DNA of 56,080 nucleotides from Bacteroidia bacterium (GCA_023151315.1 JAKLJE010000025.1:14088-70167); one strand, 5' to 3'; shown: positions 16,085 to 24,861, counted from the first letter of the stretch. The notes: generated from the sequence alone by a model not told the origin. Translations and numbers: made by a program.

Positions 16085-16528
16085 ATGAATCCTTTAGAAA
16101 TTCAAATTGTCAGAGAAATCAGTACAATGCCATACGACTGTTCGGCTAGAGCCAGCGCCAGAGTTATTTTATTCACTGCGTTCGGTGAGCCGTTAATTCT
16201 CGAATTTGATGGGAATGAAAATCGAAGCGCAAGCGCTTCCAATATCTCTGATAGTATTTCAACGAGCCATTTGAGTGATCCGTTTCCGAATCCTGCGACT
16301 GACATTATTTATATTCCATATACCTTAAAGGATAGTGTAACGTCAAAACTACTTGTTTATGATGTTAATGGTAGACTAGTTTACAATGAGCGATTAATTC
16401 ACGGAAATTACATTTTCACGTTGGATGTGTCAGATTGGGCAAATGGCATATACATGGCAGTATTCAGCAATGAACAAGGCGTAATATCTCGTAAGAAATT
16501 AGTCGTAAACAACTTTTCTCAACAATGA
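16085..16528 (+). CDS. Short protein with T9SS type A sorting domain, no clear signal peptide
   Basis: From the ATG at 16085 this is 147 residues. The second half is a T9SS type A sorting domain: D-P-F-P-N-P-A-T-D-I, then L-V-Y-D-V-N-G-R-L-V-Y, then W-A-N-G-I-Y-M-A-V. The first half is short and lacks a signal peptide. The frame stays open upstream to 15836, but that part is antisense to the asd remnant and includes a hydrophobic stretch directly before the promoter-like element, so it is not trusted. The gene may be the 3' remnant of a larger cargo gene. Its stop overlaps the next ATG (ATGA), suggesting co-translation with the following cargo protein. Confidence 0.5.
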   Translation: MNPLEIQIVREISTMPYDCSARASARVILFTAFGEPLILEFDGNENRSASASNISDSISTSHLSDPFPNPATDIIYIPYTLKDSVTSKLLVYDVNGRLVYNERLIHGNYIFTLDVSDWANGIYMAVFSNEQGVISRKKLVVNNFSQQ

Positions 16529-17892
16529 AATTTGCTAAGTTTTGGCCGCTGTTGCTACTTAACAGTATTGGCTTTGCACAAACATGGAGCGGAATTGGAT
16601 CCGGTTTTAATGGCTGTTTCCCTTCAAGTTTCTATGTTCAGAATAGTGGGACATTGGTTATCGGAATGTGTTATACACCTTCATCTTTCGCCGGAACAAC
16701 CTTGAATGGTGTATGCAGATTTAATGGTTTTGAAGTAGATTCTCTTAATCAGGGAATCACCGGATCTCCAAACGCCATAAAACTCTTCAATGGTAAATTG
16801 TTCGTTGGGGGGAGTATTCTTTGCGCGGACGAACCCCCAAATTGTATTCCTTTTACAAACAACCTAGCGGTCTGGGACTCTGTGAATGGCTGGGGGACTA
16901 TTACTCCGAATGGAGCTCCAAATCAAATGGTCAAAGCAATGGAAGTGTACAACAACGAACTGTACATAGGCGGACAAATGACGAATGTGAATGGTGTTTC
17001 CTGCAACAGAATTGCAAAATGGAATGGAACAACGTGGTCTGATGTTGCCGGGGGCGTGAACGGTTCAATTGAGGAGATTAGAACGATGGCTGTTTATCAC
17101 GGACAACTTTATGTTGGAGGTAACTTTCAGTTGGCAGGTCCGACGAATCTTCCCGCGTGGTACATTGCCAGATGGAACGGAGTGCAATGGGATACCGTGG
17201 GAAGCGGATTAAACAGTTACGCCCACGACATGATTGTAGACACCATAAACGATTTGCTTTACGTAGCCGGAGGTTTTACTATGGCCGGTGGTGTTCCTGC
17301 CAATGGCGTTGCAGTGTGGAACGATACGGCGTGGGCTGCTGTTGGCCCCGGCACAGACACATTGTGGGGAACGCGTTGTCTTGCTATGTTCAACGGTGAA
17401 TTATATGCCGGCGGAGGGAATGTAACCATAACCGCCGCAGGTGATACGATAAACAACGTTTACAAATTCGACGGTGTAAAATGGACGAGTGTTGACGGTG
17501 GCGCATCAAACACAGTAGAAGAAATGTGCGTATTCCAAGGTAACTTATACATCGGCGGATACTTCACACAAGTTGGTTACGGTATTCCTGCCAGCCGCAT
17601 TGCGTGTTACGGCACTACATGTCCTACCGGTGTAGGTATTGCAGAGCCTCCTGAAAAGGTTCCATTCACTATGTATCCTAACCCGACAGATGAGGTGCTC
17701 CACATTACCACTGCAGAACCGGAGCCTTTGGTTGTAAGAATTTACAGCAGTGCAGGTCAACTCGTTTTCGAAGAAAACTTTTCGAATCAAGTTGACTTGC
17801 AAACAAGTTCACTCAGTGCCGGAAATTATTCGGTACAAGTGAGCGAGGTGGATGGCAGCAGAATGCATAGTGAGGTATTAATTGTAAAGTAA
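16525..17892 (+). CDS. Secreted Kelch-like beta-propeller T9SS cargo protein
   Basis: A 455-residue exported protein. The signal peptide (1-19) ends G-F-A-Q. Residues about 80-370 hold five or six repeats of about 50 residues with the pattern L-Y-I-G-G, then R-I-A-K-W-N-G-T-x-W, then the Gly-rich G-G-V-N-G or G-S-G-L-N. This is the Kelch/delta-60-like propeller common in Bacteroidota surface proteins. Residues about 380-455 are a T9SS type A sorting domain (M-Y-P-N-P-T-D-E, I-Y-S-S-A-G-Q-L-V-F, L-S-A-G-N-Y-S-V). It overlaps the upstream short cargo gene by four bases and lies inside the segment bounded by the asd repeats. The ligand is unknown. Confidence 0.8.
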   Translation: MKFAKFWPLLLLNSIGFAQTWSGIGSGFNGCFPSSFYVQNSGTLVIGMCYTPSSFAGTTLNGVCRFNGFEVDSLNQGITGSPNAIKLFNGKLFVGGSILCADEPPNCIPFTNNLAVWDSVNGWGTITPNGAPNQMVKAMEVYNNELYIGGQMTNVNGVSCNRIAKWNGTTWSDVAGGVNGSIEEIRTMAVYHGQLYVGGNFQLAGPTNLPAWYIARWNGVQWDTVGSGLNSYAHDMIVDTINDLLYVAGGFTMAGGVPANGVAVWNDTAWAAVGPGTDTLWGTRCLAMFNGELYAGGGNVTITAAGDTINNVYKFDGVKWTSVDGGASNTVEEMCVFQGNLYIGGYFTQVGYGIPASRIACYGTTCPTGVGIAEPPEKVPFTMYPNPTDEVLHITTAEPEPLVVRIYSSAGQLVFEENFSNQVDLQTSSLSAGNYSVQVSEVDGSRMHSEVLIVK

Positions 17893-17925
17893 CAAATCAG
17901 CGAACTTTTATTTAACCAATTTGCC

Positions 17926-18909
17926 CTATCCTCCCATCAGCAACTCCGCAATCTGCACCGCGTTAGTTGCCGCGCCCTTGCGAAGATTGTCTGAAACAAT
18001 CCACATGTTCACTGTCTTCGGTTGCGTTTCATCACGACGGATGCGACCTACAAAAACATCGTCTTTGTTGCTCGCGTGAATCAACGGCATCGGATACTGA
18101 AGATTCTTCACGTCATCCACCACTTTCACTCCCGGAGCGGATTCAAGCACTGCACGCAGCTCATTCAGATCAAATTCATTTTCAAACTCCACATTCACCG
18201 ATTCTGAATGTCCGCCCATAACGGGAATACGCACTGTGGTTGCTGTAACTCGAATAGAATCATCCCGCATGATTTTCTTCGTCTCATTCACCATCTTCAT
18301 TTCCTCTTTCGTATATCCGTTATCCAGAAATACATCGATGTGCGGAATCGCATTCATATCAATGGTGTACGCATACGCCATCTCGCCTTTCACGTTGTTG
18401 CGTTCATTCATCAGCTGATCCACCGCTTTCTTTCCTGTTCCGGTAACCGATTGATAGGTGCTTACCACAATACGATTGATCTTATATTTCTTATGAAGCG
18501 GATTCAATGCAACCACCATCTGAATTGTTGAGCAATTCGGATTCGCAATGATCTTATCTTCTTTCGTCAATGCATCTCCATTCACTTCCGGGACAACGAG
18601 TTTTTTAGTTGGATCCATTCTCCATGCAGAAGAATTATCAATCACAGTTATTCCTGCTTCTGCAAACTTCGGCGCCCATTCGAGAGAAGTACTTCCTCCC
18701 GCAGAGAACAATGCAATTTCAGGTTTCATCGCAATCGCAGTTTCAGCTGTTACCACCTTCCATTTCTTTCCCTTGAATTCAATTTCCTTGCCTGCGGATT
18801 TCTCCGAAGCAACAGGAATGAGTTCTGTAACGGGGAAGTTTCTTTCAGCGAGCACTTCCAGCATTTTTGTGCCAACCAGTCCGGTAGCACCTACTACTGC
18901 GATTTTCAT
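17926..18909 (-). CDS. asd: Aspartate-semialdehyde dehydrogenase
   Basis: A cytosolic NADPH-dependent enzyme of 327 residues that reduces aspartyl-4-phosphate to aspartate semialdehyde, the branch point to lysine/diaminopimelate, threonine and methionine. It shows the Rossmann motif G-A-T-G-L-V-G (7-13), the catalytic cysteine C126 in N-P-N-C-S-T, the S-T-Y-Q-S-V-T-G-T-G-K loop and the I-P-V-M-G-G-H-S-E-S motif with the catalytic histidine. Length is normal. The final residues are R-K-G-A-A-T-N-A-V-Q-I-A-E-L-L-M-G-G, while a displaced second 3' end at 15862-15924 reads L-L-I-G-K-K. The gene is monocistronic, and a palindromic repeat lies upstream. Confidence 0.96.
   Translation of the reverse strand: MKIAVVGATGLVGTKMLEVLAERNFPVTELIPVASEKSAGKEIEFKGKKWKVVTAETAIAMKPEIALFSAGGSTSLEWAPKFAEAGITVIDNSSAWRMDPTKKLVVPEVNGDALTKEDKIIANPNCSTIQMVVALNPLHKKYKINRIVVSTYQSVTGTGKKAVDQLMNERNNVKGEMAYAYTIDMNAIPHIDVFLDNGYTKEEMKMVNETKKIMRDDSIRVTATTVRIPVMGGHSESVNVEFENEFDLNELRAVLESAPGVKVVDDVKNLQYPMPLIHASNKDDVFVGRIRRDETQPKTVNMWIVSDNLRKGAATNAVQIAELLMGG
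17936..17982 (+). repeat. Direct repeat, right copy (3' end of intact asd)
   Basis: The partner of 15878-15924; it forms the coding 3' end of the intact asd gene. Confidence 0.8.
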
Positions 18910-18996
18910 CTTTTGGTTTGTTTAATTATCAATTTACTTTTTTCAATCGTATTTCTCTTGGCTGCACAATGTCAGACTGAGCGTCACTTTTTTTAG

Positions 18997-19026
18997 TGTC
19001 ATACTGAGCGTAGCCGAAGTATGACA
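18997..19026. repeat. Palindromic intergenic repeat (TGTCATACT...AGTATGACA)
   Basis: A nine-base arm pairs with its inverse around a 12-base centre GAGCGTAGCCGA. A truncated relative (GTCAGACTGAGCGT) lies at 18971-18984. I recall the core CTGAGCG-AG-CGAAG as a dispersed intergenic repeat in many bacterial genomes. It could be transcribed or act as a mobile palindromic unit; nothing in the sequence says which. Confidence 0.65.
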
Positions 19027-19028
19027 TT

Positions 19029-19057
19029 AAAAAAGCCTCCCGTTTCCGAAAGGCTTC
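19029..19057 (-). terminator. Terminator downstream of the 40-residue ORF
   Basis: On the minus strand a six-base stem AAGCCT/AGGCTT (with two more inner pairs) is followed by six T. It begins three bases after the stop codon of the small ORF at 19060-19182. No other minus-strand gene precedes it. Confidence 0.65.
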
Positions 19058-19059
19058 TG

Positions 19060-19182
19060 TTATATTATTCTGCGCATAACACATTCAGCCTTTCCTAACG
19101 GACAGGTTTCTTCATGCATTTCTTTGAGCAGATCATTTTCATGAGTGCAAATATGTACAAATTTCACAGGTGTTACAAACAT
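19060..19182 (-). CDS. Candidate small Cys/His-rich protein (40 residues)
   Basis: A small frame from ATG (first base 19182) to TAA, reading M-F-V-T-P-V-K-F-V-H-I-C-T-H-E, a short acidic helix-like middle, then E-T-C-P-L-G-K-A-E-C and a basic end R-R-I-I. Three cysteines and three histidines in 40 residues suggest metal or redox binding, but I recognise no family. The main support for a real gene is the terminator that starts three bases after the stop, in a 470-base stretch with no other gene. A weak -7-like TTATTTTG lies upstream on the same strand. It could instead be an untranslated small RNA. Confidence 0.45.
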   Translation of the reverse strand: MFVTPVKFVHICTHENDLLKEMHEETCPLGKAECVMRRII

Positions 19183-19355
19183 TTTAACTTATTATAATCA
19201 CGCAGAAAATCTGTTGCTGTTTTAAAACGAGGCTTTCAAAATAATACAGTTGCAATCAACTTTTTACCGAACACGTGAGAATTAAAAATAAGTAAACGCG
19301 ATTCATTTACAGCTTGATTTAGGATAATGATATCTGCGTCTCTTATAATATTATT

Positions 19356-19363
19356 TACATTCG
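19356..19363 (+). promoter_or_regulatory. -7 promoter element TACATTCG
   Basis: It matches TAnnTTTG in seven of eight positions, 16 bases before the ATG at 19380. Confidence 0.4.
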
Positions 19364-19379
19364 CAAATAATTCAGCTGT

Positions 19380-20309
19380 ATGCGCTTTTCGATTTATATA
19401 ACTGTGCTGTTTATACTTACGTTGACCTCGAACCTTTCTGCTCAAAAACGTAAAGGAAAAATCGATTTTAAGACGGAAGGTATTATCGATTGTCAGGTGT
19501 ACAGAGATTTGCCTGATGAGCTAAGTAAACAGTACGTGTCATTTTTCGGCGCATCTGACCACACGGGGTTTTCGTTTGGCTTTGCCTACGAAAAATACAA
19601 CCGCAGCTTATACTACGGTGTTTCCGGCTGTGGATTTTTAGGGTCGTTTGGCGCTTTTTTATCGGCGGCTTACTTCCCAATAGTGAAAGAAAAGCCTGCC
19701 AAACTTAGAGTTTCTGCGGATTACTTTGTAGGTGTGCCTCCAAAGAACGGCGGCAGACCTGTTGGGCGTTTCAAAACCGTAAAGCAGACTGCATTTGGGT
19801 TACATTCACAACTATTTTATCTAGCGTTTCCCAAAGCCCAAGGTGGCTTCTCTGTTAACAACACTGAATATATATTCACGAAACCATCCTATGCTTCTAT
19901 TGCGATTGGAGTCGCTTACTCATCGACCAAAGGTGCGGATTTAAAAATGACGAAATACATAGGCAAGTCAAGACGTACATTGATTGCATTTGATCTGTTA
20001 GTAACACCATTGTTCTTCGCGAAAATCCATCAGGCAAACTACCCCATCGCAAGTGGTAATACAAGTACAGCTACAGTAGACGTAACGACTAAAGACATAG
20101 AAATCACAAAAGTTGGATACCATGCATTTATTCAGCAACATTTCGGCGGAACTTATCATTTTAATAGTCAGCCAACCGTAAAGGCCGGATTCTTTTGGCG
20201 GGCAGGCATCATCCAGCCTCCATACTACAATACTGAAACTACCAATGTCAGAGCAGGAGCAACAATCGTCAGAGAAGTTGTCTTAGGCATCTATTTTAAT
20301 TTTGATTAG
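19380..20309 (+). CDS. Exported barrel-like protein of unknown function
   Basis: A 309-residue protein with a signal peptide (1-21, ending N-L-S-A-Q). The rest is rich in Gly, Tyr and Phe in alternating patterns and ends in Y-F-N-F-D, with an aromatic near-terminal residue as in outer-membrane barrels. Repeated strand-like phrases include F-S-F-G-F-A-Y, Y-Y-G-V-S-G and S-I-A-I-G-V-A-Y. I recognise no named family. It stands alone, with its own -7 element; the A/T-rich upstream region sets it apart slightly from neighbours. Confidence 0.65.
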   Translation: MRFSIYITVLFILTLTSNLSAQKRKGKIDFKTEGIIDCQVYRDLPDELSKQYVSFFGASDHTGFSFGFAYEKYNRSLYYGVSGCGFLGSFGAFLSAAYFPIVKEKPAKLRVSADYFVGVPPKNGGRPVGRFKTVKQTAFGLHSQLFYLAFPKAQGGFSVNNTEYIFTKPSYASIAIGVAYSSTKGADLKMTKYIGKSRRTLIAFDLLVTPLFFAKIHQANYPIASGNTSTATVDVTTKDIEITKVGYHAFIQQHFGGTYHFNSQPTVKAGFFWRAGIIQPPYYNTETTNVRAGATIVREVVLGIYFNFD

Positions 20310-20408
20310 CATCCTGGCTCAATTAATGGCTATTGTCATTCTGTTTGGTAACACAAATTTCATGTGATTTTGCTGCGCTTCAGAAGCCTTTCGCCCAGTT
20401 GATTGTAT

Positions 20409-20416
20409 TATCTTAG
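20409..20416 (+). promoter_or_regulatory. -7 promoter element TATCTTAG
   Basis: It matches TAnnTTTG in seven of eight positions, 24 bases before the ATG at 20441. No -33 is clear. Confidence 0.4.
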
Positions 20417-20440
20417 CAACTGCCCCTTCCCAAACGGCAA

Positions 20441-23400
20441 ATGATGAAAAAGTTTATTGCATTCTATGGCTTATTGCTGGTGTTCTTCATTCCCGCAACA
20501 GCACAAATCTCCGATAACTTCGGTGATGGTGACTTCACAAGCAATCCTGCCTGGAGTGGTGACAACGCAGACTTTATCGTTAACCCTGGTTTTCAATTGC
20601 AACTGAACTCAACTGTTGCAGATACTTCTTCCTTATCGTTCGCTTCTCCTTTTGCTACCAACTGCGAATGGCAGTTCTGGTGCAGAATGAATTTCTCCCC
20701 ATCGGATAACAACAACACACGCTTCTATCTTACTTCTGACGTTGCCAACCTCGAAGGTCCCGTTAACGGTTATTACATCCGCATGGGAGAAAACGGTTCA
20801 CTCGACGGAGTTGATCTGTGGGAGCAGAATGGCATTACACACACAAAGATTATTGACGGATTACCGGCGCGTGTCGCATTGACCAACAATATCGTTCGCG
20901 TGAAAGTAACACGCACTGCTGCTGGACTTTGGACCGTTTATTCGGACACGCTGGGCGGCACCAACTGGGTTACCGAAGGAAGCATTACCAACAATACATT
21001 CACCACATGTAATTATGCGGGATACTTCTGCAAATACACAGTTTCGAATATCAATGATTTTTTTTTGGACGATGTTTACGTCGGCCCTCCGATTGTTGAC
21101 GTAACGGCTCCACAGATTTCATCAGTGAATGTGCTTTCTGCAACACAGCTCGATGTGACATTCGATGAACCCGTTGAACTCATTACGGCAGAAACGGAAT
21201 CGAATTACAACGTCAACAATTCCATTGGCAATCCTTCTCTAGCCTCGCGCGATGGAAGCAATCCTGCATTGGTACATTTGACATTCACAAACAGTTTTGT
21301 GTCGGCGCAGAACTACATGCTTTATGTTTCTAATGTGCAGGATAATGCCGCCAACGCAATGGTGCTCGATAGCGCAGCATTTCTGTATTTGCCAATCGGA
21401 ACTCCGGTATTTCACGATATAGTCATCAACGAAATCATGGCAGATCCCTCACCTGTTGTGGGATTGCCGAATACTGAATTCATTGAATTGTACAATCGAT
21501 CTTCTCAGAATTTCAATCTGAGCGGCTGGACATTTACTGACGGATCTTCAACCGGAACAATTGGTAACTATACACTTCCGGCAGGAGGCTATGTAATCGT
21601 ATGTGCCAATGCTGATACATCCCTGTTCACGCCATTTGGAAATCGTGTCGGAATTTCATCTTTCCCTTCATTGAACAATGCAGGCGACAATCTGAAAATC
21701 TACGATGCATTAAGCACCGTGATTGATTCCGTGAACTACGACATCGCGTGGTATCAGGATGCAACTAAAGACGATGGCGGCTGGACATTGGAGTTGATCA
21801 ACCCGAATGCAACCGGGCAATGTGCTGCTTCAGGAAACTGGATTGCTTCGAACAACGCAGCAGGCGGAACGCCGGGAACACAGAACAGTGTATTCAACAG
21901 TTCTCCGGATGTTACAGGTCCTGCATTGACTTATCTTCATGCAACAGGAGTAAACACCATTGAAGTTTGTTTCAATGAAGCGATTGATCCTGCATTACTC
22001 GGGAACGTGAACTCCTATTTCATTCTTCCAGCATTGCAAAACCCTTTGGCCGTTTCGTACGACACCACAACTTTGATGTGTGCAACGCTTACACTTCCGT
22101 TCTCGATGATCGACGGTGTTACGCACACTTTGAACTTTACTACACTCGCCGATTGTGCAGGTAACGTTGCCAATCCGAATTCAGGAACTTTTGTTTATCA
22201 CGCAGTGCAGTCATTTGATGTTGTGGTGAATGAGATCATGGCGGATCCCGATCCTGCAGTTGCATTGCCGAATGAAGAATATCTAGAGCTGAAAAACAAC
22301 ACACCGTACGCAATTCAACTGGAGAATTGGTCGCTGACAGTAGGAACAACAACGCGCTTGCTTCCGTTCTTCCTGCTTGCACCGGACTCATTTGTAGTTG
22401 TAACAGATGATGCAGCCGCTCCACTGTTTGTTGGTTTGAATGTTCTTCCTCTCACAAGTTTTCAATCGCTCACAAACACCGGAAGTACAATCACACTGCG
22501 TAATGAAAACGGTTTGCTGATGCATACTGTTTCGTACACGGATGATTGGTACAACAACAGTGCGAAAGCAGACGGAGGTTGGTCGCTGGAACAGGTGGAT
22601 GGAAATAATCCATGCGGAGGTTCTTCCAACTGGAGTGCGTCCAATGCTCCGTCAGGAGGAACGCCGGGATACAGAAACAGTATTCAGGGAGGCAACGGAG
22701 ATATTTCACCTCCTTCAATTACCAGGGTTTCTGTTTATACTGCCGACAGTATTCGCGTTTGGTTTTCAGAACCGATGGACAGCGCAACAATTGCATCATC
22801 GGTAATTTATTTCATTGACAACTCTATTGGCGCTCCAATGGCGGTTTATCCTGACGGACCGCAATTCTCTTCATGCAGAATGAAACTGGCTACGCCGATA
22901 TTCGCAGGAGTTTATTATCACATCACCGCAACATCAACCGCTACGGATTGTGTTGGAAATCCTTTGTTCACCACAACTGTTCCGTTTGCCTTGCCCGAGC
23001 CTGTTGCTGCTAATGATATTGTGATCAACGAAATACTTTTTGATCCGCTGGATGGCGGTTCCGATTATGTGGAAATTTACAACCGCTCGCAAAAAGTAAT
23101 TGATCTGCGCAAAGTAGTGATCTGTACGCAAGACACAATTGCCAATGTGCTGCAGGAAATTTCCGTGATTGCTCCTGAAGGATTCATACTCTTCCCTGGT
23201 GAGTATCTTGTACTCAGCGAAAACGTTTACGATGTAGCCGCACAATACCCTGCTTCTACAATTTCTTCTCGTTGTTTGCAGATGGAAGATATTCCATCCA
23301 TGAATGTAGACGGAGATGTTTTGTTGCTGACCGATACTGCATTCAACACTGTTGATCGTTTGGTGTACACTTCCGATTGGCACTTCCCGATGTTGCAGGA

Positions 23401-23863
23401 AACAAAAGGTGTTTCGTTGGAGCGTATCGATTTCGATCGCACTACACAAGATGCCACCAACTGGCATTCTGCTGCGGAAGACGCAGGATACGGAACACCT
23501 ACACAGAAAAATTCTCAGTTCAACGCTGCAGGCACAGTGGACGACGGAGCCGTTACCATCACCAATGAAATATTCTCTCCGGACAATGACGGATTCAATG
23601 ATGTGGTAACAATCAACTACCTCTTCTCTACTCCGGGATTGGTTGCCAACATCACCATTTACGATTCGCGCGGTCGCTTGGTGCGCACATTGGTGAAGAG
23701 TGAATTACTTGGTACCGAAGAAGGCGCATTCTCGTGGGACGGCACAATGGACGATCGCACCAAAGCGCGTGTGGGATCATATGTGATATTATTCGAAGCA
23801 TTCGACACACAAGGAAACGTGAAGCACTACAAGCGTGTTTGTGTGCTTGCGGGCAAACTGTAA
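20441..23863 (+). CDS. Large secreted protein with three lamin-tail domains and FlgD-like C-terminus
   Basis: A 1140-residue exported protein. After a signal peptide (1-21) comes a concanavalin-like N-terminal region (about 25-210). Ig-like segments of the SbsA type (V-D-V-T-A-P-Q-I-S-S-V-N and similar) then alternate with three lamin-tail (LTD) domains at about 323-450, 591-715 and 857-1015. Each LTD starts with the motif (I/V)-V-(I/V)-N-E-I and has the E-(F/Y)-(I/L)-E-L-Y-N-type core. Residues 1038-1140 are a FlgD-Ig-like domain (F-S-P-D-N-D-G-F-N-D-V-V, then G-R-L-V-R-T-L, then W-D-G-T) that in Bacteroidota serves as a T9SS-associated C-terminal domain. Secretion by T9SS is inferred. Ligands unknown. 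Confidence 0.85.
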   Translation: MMKKFIAFYGLLLVFFIPATAQISDNFGDGDFTSNPAWSGDNADFIVNPGFQLQLNSTVADTSSLSFASPFATNCEWQFWCRMNFSPSDNNNTRFYLTSDVANLEGPVNGYYIRMGENGSLDGVDLWEQNGITHTKIIDGLPARVALTNNIVRVKVTRTAAGLWTVYSDTLGGTNWVTEGSITNNTFTTCNYAGYFCKYTVSNINDFFLDDVYVGPPIVDVTAPQISSVNVLSATQLDVTFDEPVELITAETESNYNVNNSIGNPSLASRDGSNPALVHLTFTNSFVSAQNYMLYVSNVQDNAANAMVLDSAAFLYLPIGTPVFHDIVINEIMADPSPVVGLPNTEFIELYNRSSQNFNLSGWTFTDGSSTGTIGNYTLPAGGYVIVCANADTSLFTPFGNRVGISSFPSLNNAGDNLKIYDALSTVIDSVNYDIAWYQDATKDDGGWTLELINPNATGQCAASGNWIASNNAAGGTPGTQNSVFNSSPDVTGPALTYLHATGVNTIEVCFNEAIDPALLGNVNSYFILPALQNPLAVSYDTTTLMCATLTLPFSMIDGVTHTLNFTTLADCAGNVANPNSGTFVYHAVQSFDVVVNEIMADPDPAVALPNEEYLELKNNTPYAIQLENWSLTVGTTTRLLPFFLLAPDSFVVVTDDAAAPLFVGLNVLPLTSFQSLTNTGSTITLRNENGLLMHTVSYTDDWYNNSAKADGGWSLEQVDGNNPCGGSSNWSASNAPSGGTPGYRNSIQGGNGDISPPSITRVSVYTADSIRVWFSEPMDSATIASSVIYFIDNSIGAPMAVYPDGPQFSSCRMKLATPIFAGVYYHITATSTATDCVGNPLFTTTVPFALPEPVAANDIVINEILFDPLDGGSDYVEIYNRSQKVIDLRKVVICTQDTIANVLQEISVIAPEGFILFPGEYLVLSENVYDVAAQYPASTISSRCLQMEDIPSMNVDGDVLLLTDTAFNTVDRLVYTSDWHFPMLQETKGVSLERIDFDRTTQDATNWHSAAEDAGYGTPTQKNSQFNAAGTVDDGAVTITNEIFSPDNDGFNDVVTINYLFSTPGLVANITIYDSRGRLVRTLVKSELLGTEEGAFSWDGTMDDRTKARVGSYVILFEAFDTQGNVKHYKRVCVLAGKL

Positions 23864-23984
23864 ACCGAAACCATCGTCGTAAAAACGGCGCAAATGGTGC
23901 TGTTGAAGCTGCATTTCATCGTAATTGTTAATCATTATGGGGAAAAACTGCCCAATTTGGTATTCGCAAGCAGAGTACAGTAAT

Positions 23985-23992
23985 TACCTTTA
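23985..23992 (+). promoter_or_regulatory. -7 promoter element TACCTTTA
   Basis: It matches TAnnTTTG in seven of eight positions, upstream of the enoyl-CoA hydratase gene. Confidence 0.4.
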
Positions 23993-24059
23993 TCGCCGTT
24001 AAATTAAAGATCACGTGGAAGCGACATTAACTCAAAAACAAGGAAACGTAACTATACCG

Positions 24060-24839
24060 ATGGAATTCAAAAATCTTCTCGCAACTCTTGAAGGCGGGAT
24101 TTACACGATAACTATCAATCGTCCGGACAAACTGAATGCGTTGAATCAGGAAACACTTCGTGAAATCAAAGCAGCATTCGAACATGTTGTTGCCAACAAC
24201 GACATCAAAGGTGTAATTGTAACCGGCGCAGGCCCGAAATCATTTGTTGCGGGTGCAGATATTTCCGAATTCGCAGGATTAAGCGCAGAAGGCGGAAGAG
24301 CTTTTGCTGCAAGCGGACAGGCAATTTTCAAAATGATCGAGCTGTGTCCGAAGCCTGTAATTGCTGCCGTTAACGGATTTGCGTTAGGCGGCGGTTGCGA
24401 ATTGGCTATGGCGTGTCACATGCGTATTGCTTCTGAAAATGCAAAATTCGGTCAGCCGGAAGTTAGTCTCGGATTGATTCCCGGTTATGGCGGAACACAA
24501 CGTCTCACTATGCACATCGGTCGCGGTCGCGCAACTGAATTGCTTATGACAGGCGATATTGTAAACGCTGCAGATGCGTATCGCGTTGGCTTGTGCAATT
24601 ACCTCGTAAAGCCTGAAGAATTGATTCCGAAATGTCAGGAAATCCTGAACCGTATTTTCACAAAAGCACCGTTTGCAGTTGCTGAAATTGTAAAATGCGT
24701 GGATGCACACTACGCTGAAGGTGTTGACGGTTACCAGTTTGAAGTTGATTCATTCGGTCGCTGCTGCGGCACGGAAGATTTTGCAGAAGGTACCGGCGCG
24801 TTTATGGAAAAACGCAAGCCTGCTTTCACCGGAAAGTAA
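24060..24839 (+). CDS. Enoyl-CoA hydratase (crotonase family)
   Basis: A cytosolic 259-residue enzyme hydrating trans-2-enoyl-CoA to 3-hydroxyacyl-CoA in fatty-acid or amino-acid breakdown. It shows the I-N-R-P-D-K-L-N-A-L start of the fold, the oxyanion-hole segments A-G-A-D-I-S-E and N-G-F-A-L-G-G-G, and the two catalytic glutamates E114 (G-G-C-E-L) and E134 (G-Q-P-E-V), which together indicate a hydratase. The frame also opens from a GTG at 24015, adding 15 residues not typical for the family; the ATG at 24060 fits the usual M-E-F-K-N-L start. It is monocistronic with a strong terminator. The chain-length preference cannot be told. Confidence 0.9.
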   Translation: MEFKNLLATLEGGIYTITINRPDKLNALNQETLREIKAAFEHVVANNDIKGVIVTGAGPKSFVAGADISEFAGLSAEGGRAFAASGQAIFKMIELCPKPVIAAVNGFALGGGCELAMACHMRIASENAKFGQPEVSLGLIPGYGGTQRLTMHIGRGRATELLMTGDIVNAADAYRVGLCNYLVKPEELIPKCQEILNRIFTKAPFAVAEIVKCVDAHYAEGVDGYQFEVDSFGRCCGTEDFAEGTGAFMEKRKPAFTGK

Positions 24840-24861
24840 GTGATGCTCCTAAATACAAAAG

